64,000 bases of DNA from Telmatactis stephensoni (Eukaryota; Cnidaria; Anthozoa; Actiniaria; Isophelliidae). Shown here one piece after another: positions 51,576 through 63,323 of the stretch. The first letter of the stretch is position 1; each line of letters starts with the position of its first letter. The translations under genes were made by a program, and so were the position numbers. The notes under the pieces were generated by a model. The model was given only the letters and a program-made list of their open reading frames with translations, ran no database searches and was not told the DNA's origin. Location: NCBI GenBank assembly GCA_029948255.1, contig JALIZF010001883.1, positions 744,001 through 808,000 of the forward strand. The letters run 5' to 3'.

Positions 51576-53068
51576 AAAAACTACTTGTTGGATGTTTTTT
51601 GTCATAGCATTTATCCAGAACTGTAAGCATTTGGTATTTTCAAAAGTAGGAATATTCCCTTTGAGTTGGTCACCAAGCTTAGTGAGATGCTTGTTTTCTT
51701 CATGTGGCCAATGTATTAGTTCCTTTCTTTCAAGAATATGGTCAGTTATGGTCTTGCAAACATCTATAAGAAGATTATCCTTTTCAATTAAAAAAATGTT
51801 TGCACAGTTTTGTTCAGGGTGGTAAGACTCTAAGAAAGTTATTCTCCCTCCAGTACATTCCATCTGGAAATTACATTGGATAATATGTGAACCAGTCACA
51901 CCTGTAAGAGGTGTGCTACTTTCTGATGCTCGTGTCTTCACTTCAACCAGAAAGGTCTGTCCAAGTCCATCTGGACTGGCACCATACCTTCTATCACTAG
52001 GATGATGGAAGTAGCCACCTCTTGAAACTGGCACTCCTGCAACATTAAATCAAACATGATTGCACCAGATAAGAATAGTACAAAATATATATTTTGTTGT
52101 AAATACAATCAGATGTACTTTAAAGCAAAATGTTAATCTTTGTCCATTTATTTTAATTTTAATTTTGTTTTATTTCTTATATCACTTATATCTGTAAACT
52201 GAGTCCAATGCAATTTTATTGCCATTTTCAACAATAACTAATTGTACAAACATAGACCCTTTTAAAGCATAAAAGCATTAAATATTTTAAAGAAGCTTGT
52301 GTACATGGATGTTTCAAACAGTGACTGAGACAAGGACTTGGTATTCTAGATGCATTTATTTAGCGCATTCATAGACATAAAAATCAAAATATTGCTACTG
52401 TGCCCAGGAGCCATTTCGGTCTCTACTTCTAAGTGATTTTGAAAGGGTCAATGTTTGTGCAAATTGCTATATAAAATCAGTTAAGGCTTCTTAGTCGTGC
52501 AGTAAGTTTCTGTTATATTAATATTGTGTTTTTGTAGTTTCTCCTAGAGTACAAACACTAAAAGTGTGCAACATAAATATCACTAAATAGTGCAATTTTA
52601 TGCTAATTATCACTCTTTACTACTGAATAGTGATGTTTTGAACACTTTAATGTTTGCACTCTGCTGGACTATATGGATTGTACTGCTTGGGTTTAGCTGG
52701 GAGTACAAACTAACAACAAACTAACAATACAGTTAAGTATATAAATTTTACATACCAGATATTTCTTCAAACAGTTCAATTGCTTTTCCCTCAAACTCCA
52801 CACCTCTAGAAAAGTTCTTGAACTTTTTTGGGGCAACCTTATTCTCATCGAGCTTATTGTAAATGCAAAACCATGCTTGAATAAATTGTTTACATCCACA
52901 AAATCCTAATAAGCTTGGTAGTTTACTTGCTGTTATCTTACCCACTCGCAGAGAATGCCATTCATCTGCCCCCTGTGTCACAGGCACATAATTAAAGCCA
53001 CATGGATGTACTTTTTTGTACAAAGGAAGTTTCACCACAATTGTCTTTTGCTTTAAACAACTGCTCAT
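51567..53068 (-). CDS. TE2 YqaJ-family nuclease, two exons, open
   Basis: Exon 1 is 53068-52756 and exon 2 is 52036-51567; GTATGT/GTTGCAG joins EEISG to VPVSRGG in frame, giving 260 residues. Exon 1 has EWHSLRVGKITASKLPSLLG and the FSRGVEFEGKAIE helix. Exon 2 has GASPDGL, LVEVKTR and IIQCNFQMECTG, the conserved Asp, Glu-x-Lys and Gln positions of YqaJ exonucleases. It lacks the SAP and SWIM parts of the TE1 protein and is half its length, so the two are distant relatives. It converges on the transposase with about 100 bp between stop codons. The role is inferred as DNA-end processing for the element. Confidence 0.8.
52040..52750. other. Intron of the TE2 YqaJ gene
   Basis: A+T-rich; no exon or repeat is recognised within it. 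The boundaries are GTATGT (minus strand, at 52755) and GTTGCAG (at 52037). Confidence 0.6.
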
Positions 53069-53099
53069 TTAAAAACGTACTTTATCATTTAAAAATGTA

Positions 53100-54350
53100 C
53101 TTTTCTGATAAAACCACTTGTGTGGGATATATCTCGTTTATAGACCAATAGGAAGCCTTAAAATATTCCAATAATCAAAGCTACGGGATGATACCGCAAA
53201 TGAACCAATCGCATTCTAGATTAGTAATTTGATATCTAACTCTGCGGAATGGTTACGCGTTTTAGCCAATCATGAGCTTTCTACACGACAAGGTGATGAC
53301 AGATCAAGTCTGAATATCTTCTTGAATACGGTAGAACTTTTAGTTTTAGATATTCGTGATTTTATTTTTTCTCGGACGAAAGAGACGTTTGTTAATGAAT
53401 CAAATAAGAGTTGTCCTTTGGCAAAGTGTTTCGCTTTGTTTCAGCATCAAAAGTTTGATTTTCCCCTTCTAATCCAGTGTTCAACATTTTATCGCGACGT
53501 ATACTCAAATAAAGCGACGACGATTCTTATAACGATTTTTTTTAGTTTAGGGATGAAATTATTGGACAAATAAAAACCAATGCCCAAAATAATGTGAATT
53601 GCCGTCAACGTTTACGGGATGACTACGCGATTCAACCAATCGAGGAAGAGCTGGTAACGTGATATGACAAAGACGTGGGATGGTTCCGCGTTTGATCCAC
53701 TCAGAAGTTCTATGGGCAACATTATGAGGTCAAATATTTTCAATCCCTTTATATGTCGAGCCGAAGGCTCAAAAGCTTGTAAAGTTGATGAAACAAAACA
53801 CCTATTTGATATGAAGTCTACGTACTGCAACATTGAGGGTCGTCTTGCTTTTGTTCTAGATTCAAAGGTCCTGTTTTATACTCTACTGGTATTCTCCGAC
53901 TGTAAAAGTGAACCAAAAAATAACATGATTATCAAATGCTGAAACTACCGAAAATCGAGCGATGTTGTTTTACAATCACAATAATTTATGCGAGATCAAA
54001 TATGACAAGCTATCCAGCCCAATTTATTTAAACAACATTTTGACATCGAATGTTAACCAGACTAAATCGAAAACAGTGTTCCAGGTGGTAAAAATAGAAC
54101 GTTCAATATTTCTCTTGGCGTGTTACAAGATGGACGTCTACTAAAACACGTTTCAGTTGTCCCTCCACCTTGATAGCCACTTGTCGTCCAAAATGAGTCG
54201 CAGATCAAAATGTGAAAATGTGTTTCGACGTTTGTTTTCGGGACACACACGTGGATCAACCAATCACAAAAAAGGGAGGTAATGTAATACCATCGAGCAC
54301 GGGATGAGCACGCGATCCGTCCAATCACTAACTAGCTACACACACCAAGG
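53100..54350. repeat. Scattered degenerate units with CCAATC and GGATGxTxxCGCG
   Basis: Near 53150-53215, 53240-53275, 53610-53650, 53675-53705 and 54235-54330 the words GGGATGA(T/C)xACCGCG and (A)ACCAATC recur at similar spacing, often with GATATxAxxxA between. This looks like an old divergent tandem family. Open frames here (for example 53664-53942 +) are not convincing as genes. Confidence 0.5.
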
Positions 54351-54359
54351 GTCAAGAGG

Positions 54360-55720
54360 GTTATCTTTATTTACAAGTGAAACACCCAGCGTTTAACGAG
54401 ATGAATTTCTCTGTTCGATAAATAACTGTCAGTATTTTCGATAAAATGGCCTTCCTTAAAACAGAGACGAATTACAACCATGATATTTTATTCAGTTTAT
54501 TGAGCAAAGAGCCCGCCCGGCCGTAGTTGCTTTGCTTGCATATTTCACGAAATTATGCCGACACGGTTTGCAATGTTATGATACTACTAATCTACAAGTT
54601 TGGATATAACTAGGAGAATTATTAAATATCTATGTGAACAATATCGGCACTGCTAATATGTCGATATAACTGCACACATCGTTTTGAAAATATATACATA
54701 CAAATGAGTACTTGAATTTACAAATGACAAATAATATTTACAAATGAAAAAGATAATAAATAACTCGAGTTTCACGTTCTTGGCGATCATCAGGATTTTT
54801 GGGCAGCTACCGCTTACAAACGTGCACAGAACACTTTTTTGTAGCTGCGTTTGTTTGCAAACAGTTTCTCAGTAGAGCAAAACTAGATTTTTATATCGCT
54901 AGTCGTCGACATATTTTATTACCACAACCCGATTGAAACGTTGAATCATCCATGTGAGAAAAAGCGTTTCTTTTACCCTGACAGTAACCTAAATATCAAA
55001 TCGATTTTTTATACGCTCGTAATAAGAAAAGCAGAAAGCCGCTCTAGTTGCCAATAGTTTTGATTAAAACGTGCTGTGGCTAGCTGCACTATTTTACTGC
55101 TAGCTCACATTTCAAGTTCAGCGTTCAAACAGGACTAGTCGGCATAAAATATACCTACTCCGATTTTAATTTTTCCCTTTGGCACTCACATATTTGTCCA
55201 ACAAAGCTCTTTCCCAACTGATGACGAAACATTTCCCGCCAAAGTACATTGTTGGCGCCAAAGCCAAGAGTGACAAAAACAGTCTGTACTTACATTCCGA
55301 CTGCACGCAATTTCGTATACACGATACATTTTGAACTGATATTCTAACATATGGTGGTAACTTTTTTAAAAGGTATTTTCGGTTTAAGATACAGAGTTAG
55401 CTATGTTAACGCCAAGAAGCTAGCCTTCTTTTCATCCGCTTCAAGTTGATTGACACTCGGTGGAAACGAAATATGAAGGATGTCTAGCGGCGGCCGGAAA
55501 TGGCTGTCAAAGTCCATTGACGCAAACATTAATTTCATTGTGTATGAAAGCCAGTCAGCATCACTTTGCTCTCTTTTTCACATTTACCTAAAATATTTGT
55601 AAAGTTTGAATCAGTCTCAAACCACTCCGACCAATGGTCTACCTTGTCTACCTACTCTGTTCTTCAACATAACTGAAATAAGTTTTCATTGGGATTGAAG
55701 AATAGCGTAAAATACTAGTA
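54360..55720. other. No gene recognised
   Basis: Downstream side of the 12-exon gene. It may hold that gene's last exon(s), but I could not find one with a matching phase. TTTCCCGCCAA occurs at 55233. No repeat is evident. Confidence 0.45.
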
Positions 55721-55724
55721 TCTC

Positions 55725-56003
55725 TAAGAGATAATAATACTAAGAGAGCGAAATTCAGTATTGATGTCTGTGCGATGTTCGTGGCGACTAAGGCTATTTT
55801 TAGTAACTTCACCATCGCGCGCCTACTGAGGGCTTTCAAACAATAGAATTTGAGTTTTGACGTGCGCGCGCACGGGACCCTTGGCTTTCGGGATTTAAAA
55901 CCTTACATGCGCAATGGCGAAGTAACAAAAAATAGCCTTAGTCGCCACGAACATCGCACAGACATCAATATTGAATTTCGCTCTCTTAGTATTATGGTCT
56001 CTT
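55725..56003. mobile_element. MITE/foldback element, about 280 bp, 85-90-bp arms
   Basis: ATAATACTAAGAGAGCGAAA...GGCGACTAAGGCTATTTTT and its reverse complement (55920-56000) pair with few mismatches around a spacer of about 95 bp rich in GCGCGC. It lies just downstream of the last coding exon found for the neighbouring minus-strand gene. Confidence 0.85.
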
Positions 56004-56048
56004 GGTATCTCTGAATATCCTCCCCAATATTTCTTCTTCCTTTTTTTT

Positions 56049-59000
56049 TCACTTTAAGTTATTTTTTGTAATAATGAGGCATTCAAATGTTACCTTAGGG
56101 AATTTGTTACTTTTGTCCAAAAGCCGTTTCAACTCTCCCGATCGTTTTTCGTCCTCTTCTTTCCTCTCCTCTTTAGGCTTACTTGGCTCCTTGTAGCGCA
56201 TGCTCAAAAGATCGAAAGACAGCCCTGCCTCCTTTAACTCTTCATCGGACATAGTCTGCCACTGCTCTACTTTTTGTTTTTCCTTTCTGACCAGGTCAGT
56301 CCACCAGTTAAGTTGATGGGGCTGCATTCTTACTTTGAGATGATCAATTGAGGTCTCCATCTTTTCGACTGATGGACATTTTTTGAGATCTGGCCTAAGT
56401 AGAGCTGGTTTTCCAGGAGGGATCCGCCTCATTATTATGAAAGGACCCTCCTTCTTGTCCGTCTTGTCTTTTGGAATTAACCAGTCCTTTCTATCGGCGC
56501 TACTCCAGTTTCTGTAAGTCATTCCCACTTCTCCTGATTCATTTAATTTGAATCGGAAAGCATGGGGATGACTGTGATATTGCAGCGTCGCAATGTAAGG
56601 GCTCAGCCAAGAATTTATGTCATATATGTTTTCGACATAGCTTGTTAAAGGAGTAGGGCTGTATGACTTTCGGATGACATCTTTGAGCTCATCCAGAGTT
56701 ACAGCATTCGTTCTTCTTAAAGATACAGAAATGCGACTAAACATCTAACAAGAAATTCAGAACTTTAATTCTCTGATTTTATTGTATGACTCCTATAATT
56801 CATTAATACTCACTTGATCAATATCTTCGTGTGTGTGACCAACCATAAGGTATGACAGCCTCACCTACATAACAAAATCAAAACAGGTCATTTTTTAGAC
56901 TGAAATTTATAGTCATGGTCCTTTGTTAGAAGTAAGACTTGCGAAACAACTCTATAAGTTGTCGGCCATCACAAACGGAAAGATACCTCATTTTTTCTCG
57001 TAAAAACAATATAATTGTAGACCTGCAAGTCCTACGAAACCATATATGATTTCGAATCCAAAAAGGAGATATAGGAATCAGGGGAAATTACCTTTTTAAA
57101 AACGCCTGCTTTGACCAGTAGAGCGCAGAATCCCAAGATGTATATGTTTTTGCAATCCCGATAACAATTATCTAACTGGAGATAAAGGACCGGGGGCAAA
57201 TGTCCACCCTTAATTTAAAGAAAAAATGACTAGAGGTTAGGTTGGCTTTCAAAATTGTCTCTATACTGATCATATATTTATATTGTAAGCTGAGAATCTT
57301 ACTGTTCGTAAAATACATCTAAAAAGAGAAAGAAGGCAGTTCATCGTTGGATTGGCATCTTGGGGCCAACGTATAAAATCAATGAAGCACATTGCCAATC
57401 GAAGACCATGAGAAATAACTCCAGTCACGTGTGTCTTCATGAATTCTGCATATTCCCCTTCGAGCTACAATGAATATTGACATTAATCGAGTTATGTGAA
57501 ATACTGATTTATATATAAAACAACAGCAACAGCTTACTTTTGATAGTTGACTCCAATGTGGGAGGTGAGTCTTTGACTGATCCATACCATCGATGATGAC
57601 ACTTAAGTATTTGTCTGGGTGTTGTTCAGCTTTCTTCTGGTGACTTTGATATTTTTTTCTTTCTCCACTAGAAGTATAAAAATCTATTACTATTCACTTC
57701 TTTATTCTTAGTGAATATTTCAATGTTGGGCACGTTTTTTGTTTGTTTGTTTTGTGGCTACCTTTGCAAGTCCATATGCCGTTGTTTTTCTTTGATCCAC
57801 TTAATCTTTTCTTCCTTCGTCTTTTTTGAGCGTATGTGCTCATCAATCAGTAAGCATATGCCACACTTTGTGAAACGGTTGTTCTGTCAGAAAAATAATT
57901 TTAAATCTTTTCCTATAGTTTTGATCTATAAATAGATTTTCTTTTTCGATTCAATTACAGGCCGTTTACCTTCGGGATAATCACTTCCGGAAATGATTTC
58001 TTCCACATTCTTCGGAACTGGGCTCTGCTTAAAAGTTTTCCAGGTGTTTTTGATTCTTGTACATATAACTCATACATTTTCGTAAATGTATAATTGGAGG
58101 GCAGTTCCTTTTTATTGACGTCAGGCATGACGTTAGCACTATTTCTAACCGTCTCGCCGAACCAAAGTTCCGCAGAAATCATGCGCTTAGACTTAAACGT
58201 CATCCCTGTACGACCGTGAATGGCTGTAACAGATAAACCATATCTTTTTGACAATTTCTTGTAATGGTGATATCTAGAGTAAAGCAAACATTTGTGTTAT
58301 ATTTCGAATTCATGTGCTTGTTGTAAGGGTCTAAAAAGGGTTCTAAAACTGCGCCATATTTTCACGAATATTCACTAAAATAATTTTTATATTACAAATA
58401 ATCCAAATGCCGCTGAGTTGCAATAGCCATCTCCCGCATCCCGTCAGACCAATTGCGATTCCATGAGCGCAAAGATGTACCTCCCGTAAGCCATGCCATG
58501 TGTTAAAATCCACGCCTTCTGGCACACGATCTTCCCTTTCATGGAATGTTCATGTTTTAGCATACAATTTCTTTTACGTTGGCTGATTTGGAAAAAATTC
58601 ATCAGCCACTGGACTTGTTGTTCTCTTGATAAAGACTGATACTCCACTCTTGTCTGGAAAATTTCCTCTAGAGAGAGTTTTTCCTTCAAGCACCTCTTTT
58701 TGCAACAGTGGTACCCTTCAGTGGTCTTTTGGATTTCCGTCAGAGATGTCTTTTTCGACAGCCTTTCGTTATCACCTCTCGAATTCTTTGCTTGTGCATC
58801 AGCGCCTTTTACAGGATCATCTACAACCTCCTATACACAAATTTATAGTAAAAATAGTTTAAGAGTCATAAATCGTTATTTGAATATGAAAAAAAAAACA
58901 AAAAAAAAAAACCAAACACCACCACTGGCTGCAGAAGAATCTTTTTCAACTGAAATCGTACATACTCTATGGTGTTGATTGCAGAGAAATTTTGACTCAA

Positions 59001-59773
59001 GATGTTCAGGAGTATTACTTCTATCAAGAATAAGATCGTCATCCTAGAAAATAACAGGTTGATGTCCAGACAGTTAAAATTAGTTTTATCAAGTTTACTT
59101 TTTGTACTGTTGAAAGGCAAAATTGATCCTTACCGTATCGCTGTCAGATCGAGTTTCATCGGAACTGAGTTCAGAACAACCGGATGACTCCAAATCGCTC
59201 TGTGTGAAAGAAATGATAAGTTGGAAAAGTGCATCAACAACCTATGCTACTTCTCCATAAACTGTTAATGGAATATAGTAACTTACATCGCTTTGATGAT
59301 CAATTTTTTCTAGTTTTGGCGACCTGACATGTACACTAGTATGATTACATGCCCCCCCACAGTCACATCCATCTTGATTTTCAAGATTTCTTGTTCTGTT
59401 ACTCTAAAATTGATCAGTCAAAAATTTGGAAAGTTAAAATAGAAAATATGTATCATCGTCGACACAGAATTTAAAGCAATTTTACGAATTGCATACTATT
59501 AAAGCCAGTGACATCATTTTGCTTTCCCGCCAATTTCACTAAAGCGGCGGGAAAGTTTTGATATAGCATGTTATGTCGAGCTCGTTCATTTTAGGCCGGA
59601 TCGCTGTACTCGTTGAGTGCTTCTCGTGAGCAGTAATATTTATTGAAGATGCTTATACGTGTAAACGTATGTAGTTTTGCTTTATATACGAACCACGGGT
59701 TCATGTGTTGCTTAAGTCAATTCGCTAATTCCCAAGAAACTGAGCTTACCTTGATACTGGCTATTCCAATCAT
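56049..59773 (-). CDS. 12-exon gene of a transposase-like family with DGMDQ and GHTHEDID motifs; one frameshift
   Basis: Exons: 59773-59750, 59403-59287, 59199-59134, 59043-58966, 58830-58396, 58273-57970, 57883-57762, 57667-57538, 57464-57303, 57208-57092, 56864-56814 and 56744-56049. All have GT..AG ends and matching phases, about 766 residues. Landmarks in order: an acidic Ser-rich N-terminus, CCKKRCLKEKLSLEEIFQTR, WNRNWSDGMREMAIATQRH, FPEVIIPK, RFTKCGICLLI, YLSVIIDGMDQSKTHLPHW, LPPVLYLQLDNC, SYLMVGHTHEDIDQMFSRIS, then a long C-terminal domain. I know this motif series from a widespread animal and plant family related to DUF7869 (name from memory), thought to be transposase-derived; the acidic residues in IDGMDQ, QLDN and HEDID could form a nuclease site (inference). 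Exon 5 has one extra base in its GGG run near 58471, breaking the frame. A donor-like GTAACA at 56093 suggests a further 3' exon. Confidence 0.7.
59522..59555. promoter_or_regulatory. Inverted pair of E2F-like sites
   Basis: CTTTCCCGCC (59522-59531) and GGCGGGAAAG (59546-59555) are exact inverse copies 14 bp apart. TTTCCCGC is the E2F consensus. The pair lies in intron 1 of the 12-exon gene, about 220 bp inside its start. Function is unproven. Confidence 0.35.
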
Positions 59774-59774
59774 G

Positions 59775-62031
59775 TCGGTAGACCTATAAAACCAGCGGTG
59801 GCTTTTTTATTTTACACTGGACACAGCCGTGAGAGACTTTCTTACGGTTTTTATACAATTATAATTAATGTTCACGCATCGAGAATTACCTTCAATGAAA
59901 TGAAAAACTATCGGCATACAACAAGATTTGAATTTGGCGCACAATTTTGTAAACTTCATTTGATTGGCTACATTGCGTTCTTAGTCCGCAGAAAAACCAA
60001 TCCCACCTACAATGAAATATGAGAATATTCTCTGCTGTCCCCTGATCGTTTTCATTGGTTAATGGTACAGCCATTATCACCCATAACAATCTGCTCGGGT
60101 CAAATCTCTTTTGAGACCGCGCCGTGTCTAGTGTAATTCTATATTGTACAGTACAGAGACTTCAGTTAACCTTTGGGGTGTAATGTCGTGCCGCGGAAAT
60201 TTGAAATTTACCCTGGAAACTTCTTAGTCGAATTAGAAGGTATTAAAAAATCGACTCATAAACCAGCCAGTCGTCAGTTTCCGTAGGTGCTGCAAAATGC
60301 AGAATAGAACCATGTGATTTTATTGGTTTAAGCAGACCACATGGTCTAAGCTACAAAGCAGTACATACTCTAGAGCAATACATGTGGTTTTTGCATCATT
60401 TATGTTCCATCGCATTGGCATATATAATCCGAAAAACAATTTACGACTGTTATTTGCAAAGCCTGATAAGATTTCAAACAAAACGTTCAATTGAGCGTTC
60501 AGTCAAATCACCAGTTCAAACCAAATATAATTACATCAGTTCACATATACTGTTATTTCCGGAGGGGCTTAAGGCGGCCGCTCTTTGATTTGGACTTCAG
60601 AGTTTAAAAAAGCTAAAATCAGTGTGCATGTCAATGAAATCGCCGAGTCATCACCATTAACAATTACAAATAATATTTGAACAAATAAATTACAATCATT
60701 GTGTAAAGCTAAGAGTTTATTGGGTCTCTTTTGACCAGAACCAAGCACAGGACAACGATAAACATGCTCCCTTGACAAATCAACATGCAAAGAAACTTTT
60801 TAACAATATATAGCGAAAGTCAATGGCACAAGACTAAAGCCATTCCTTTCCTGTGCAAATATTTTTACTTTGTCTTCGAAGGGCACTGGCGAGTGTCTTC
60901 AGTCCGTCGTATTTTCAATGTGCCTTTCACCAGGGTAGTTGTCAATAAAACAGAACATCTCAAAATCCTTTTGCGAAAGAAAACAAAAGCGTGAAACTGT
61001 TAATTGTCAGGTGGTAAAAGGACAAATCGTTTGGTTCATGGGCCATGCGGAATGCAAGTACGCAATGTGTATTTCCTTGGCGGTTTTGAGTTACGGTAGT
61101 CATTAGTCTCATGTTAAGTACAGGAAAAGACAAAAACATAAATTATCAAAAAATATTACTGAAAGAAGTGAAAAATGTATCCAAGGTGATATTCTTTTAT
61201 TATGCAGTAATTGTTAAAAATTCTTGTAAGGAGAAATTGTTCCTTTACAGTACAGATCAGTACAGGAACTCAGTTTTGGTATGTAACATGACCCGCAAGA
61301 TATATTTTATCTAAACGTGAAGTTATTAGCCAGCTCTCCACCCTACTGATACGATAAGAAACTGACAATATATACCTACATACATTTTTATTAAGCTACG
61401 TGACGAGGAATATCCATGATATACCGTGTAAATTTATGTGCACAAAGATCCGAAAATCTTATACCAGAAAATTGAATGACAAAATGTTATTTGTGCCGAT
61501 GTTTACAGTAAAAGGTTGTCGCCTATTGTTCCTTAAGTAACTAGATGAGTGCTAATGCCAGTGCCCGCCTAACGTCACTGCCGGATTGGTGTCATCCCCT
61601 AATTGACCTATTGGCAAAGTTAAACTGTTTGATTTCATGCTCTCAGTTGACACTACTATTATACTCATAGTTATGTTAAGTATCAAGAATCTCAATCGTG
61701 AATTCAATGTGCCTGGCAGTAAAAAATGTTCCTTTCGCAGAAAAGCCACAAAGTATGGCAGTGTATGAGTTTGAAAATAAAAGACCAGTAAGATGGGAAA
61801 CATTTCATAATATATAAGGCCCTTTAGCACTCAGGAAACTCCTACCTAGTACGTCAACAGGAAGAAAATAGCTAGGGCATGACAGAATTTGGGGCAGCAT
61901 TTTCAGTTCACACCCTATGACTCATGCTTAAAGATATAAAATTAAAACGGTATAAAAGTCAGCAGAGTATTTCAAAGCAATTTAAATGACACTGGCATTT
62001 ACATACTACAATATTCTACAAAGCGTTAAGA
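59775..62031. other. Intergenic region between divergent genes; no exon supported
   Basis: This lies between the start of the minus-strand 12-exon gene and the plus-strand coiled-coil gene, so it should hold both promoters. I see no TATA box that I would trust. Short open frames (for example + 60785-60994, - 61830-61552) have no motif. GTATAAAAGTC at 61951-61961, about 80 bp upstream of the plus-strand ATG, is the only TATA-like word at a suggestive distance. Confidence 0.45.
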
Positions 62032-63219
62032 ATGAATGCAAGTTCGTACATTCCAATAGCACCTTCGGACGATCTTCCTTCCTTGGGTGCTTTAAGTGGG
62101 GAAGCTTCATCTGAATATCAACCCACAAAAAGGACCTTTGTGTCTCTGGCAACAGAGTTCCGGAGTAAGTTGTTTGAACTTCTGAGGAGCAAATCGCCCG
62201 AGGCAATGGAAATACCGCCGCTGGGTGTCGACAAAAAAATGAACAAAACCTTCAAATCCTACGTTGAACTTAGGCATGGACGTTTTGACGTAAGTGTATT
62301 TTCATTAAATAATTTCTATGCCATTTTATTTCTTCTTTTCTGCTATAACATCTGACTTCCATACCTGTTGCCGCAACAGGAATACCATAAACAAATTTGG
62401 GTTGCGAAGTTCTCACAAAGATGCTGGGAGAAAGTCAGGCAGCTAGATAGCAAACGCAGAGTCACCACATACACATTCAGATGGCTAAGTTCAGGAATGG
62501 AGGAAGAAGATATCTTCAAAAATTTAGAAGGAATATTGGAAAAAACACACTCATTGGCATCTTTGAATTCTAAATCTAAGGTAAATGCGAGAGGTCAGCA
62601 ATATGTACAATGTCATAATGTCAATGCCATGTGAATTGACTTTTTGAAATCGTGCTACTATTTTCAGGTTAGCAAAAAGGATACTGTTACTGCAGAGGCC
62701 GACGGACAGTGGATGAAGGAAAAGGAAGAAGAAAATGAGAGCTTAGTATGAAAATCGTCCTCGATATAAAGACAAAATAAAAACGTGTCTTTACTTTATA
62801 GTCGAAATATCAAATGAGATACTCATGTACAGCCCTTTGTTTCAGCTAAAGAGGGTTGGGGAGTTGGAGAAGGCTCTTCATCGTGAGGTAAGCTTTTGGA
62901 ACATCAGTGCTAGTTGTTTTTTACATAAAATTATATATAGTCTTATATTTCAGAGAAATGAATCTCGCCATTTGAAAACAATAGCAGATCAAAAGGAGAC
63001 AATCGCTTGTTTGAGGGAAAGCCTTAAAAAAGTAATTAGTAAGAAACACCTCGCTTAACCTTGTATAATTCAAAGAAAGCAAAGGTAAGAAGAAAAACGT
63101 GACTAAGTGAGGAATGTGGAATTTTTTCTTTGCAGACAATTAACAGAGTAAACGAGCTTGAGCGAGCTTTGGAAAAAAGTGTTGAGCGTGAATCGATCGT
63201 GAGAAAAGAATACCAGCAG
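62032..63219 (+). CDS. Coiled-coil protein gene, first six exons (runs beyond the window)
   Basis: Exons 62032-62289, 62380-62580, 62668-62745, 62846-62887, 62954-63031 and 63136-63219 are all multiples of three and all introns are phase 0 with GT..AG ends (GTAAGT, GTAAAT, GTATGA, GTAAGC, GTAATT, GTTAGT). The frame stays open for 265 residues. The start MNASSYIPIAPSDDLPSLGA is followed by a globular part with Trp-rich segments (KQIWVAKFSQRCWEKVRQLD, YTFRWLSSG). From exon 3 on it is a heptad-type coiled coil (KRVGELEKALHRE, NRVNELERALEKSVERE). I do not recognise the family. Regular small phase-0 exons encoding coil segments suggest growth by exon duplication. The next exon must lie beyond the (TTC)n tract. 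Confidence 0.75.
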
Positions 63220-63292
63220 GTTAGTGCTGACTCATCTCAATTACCTAAAACAACAAGTGCTTTTTCTTGTTGTCCGTATCAAAAACATCATC

Positions 63293-63293
<1 letters not shown>

Positions 63294-63323
<30 letters not shown>

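Larger units (their letters stand above)
49864..53068. mobile_element. TE2: second convergent THAP/DDE + YqaJ transposon (ends not found)
   Basis: Same two-gene, tail-to-tail plan as TE1 but with diverged proteins. I searched the flanks (about 49.60-49.86 and 53.07-53.25 kb) for an inverted pair and found none, so either the ends lie further out, or are very short, or this is an old, immobile copy. Both genes being open after loss of ends would suggest recent activity or selection. Confidence 0.65.
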
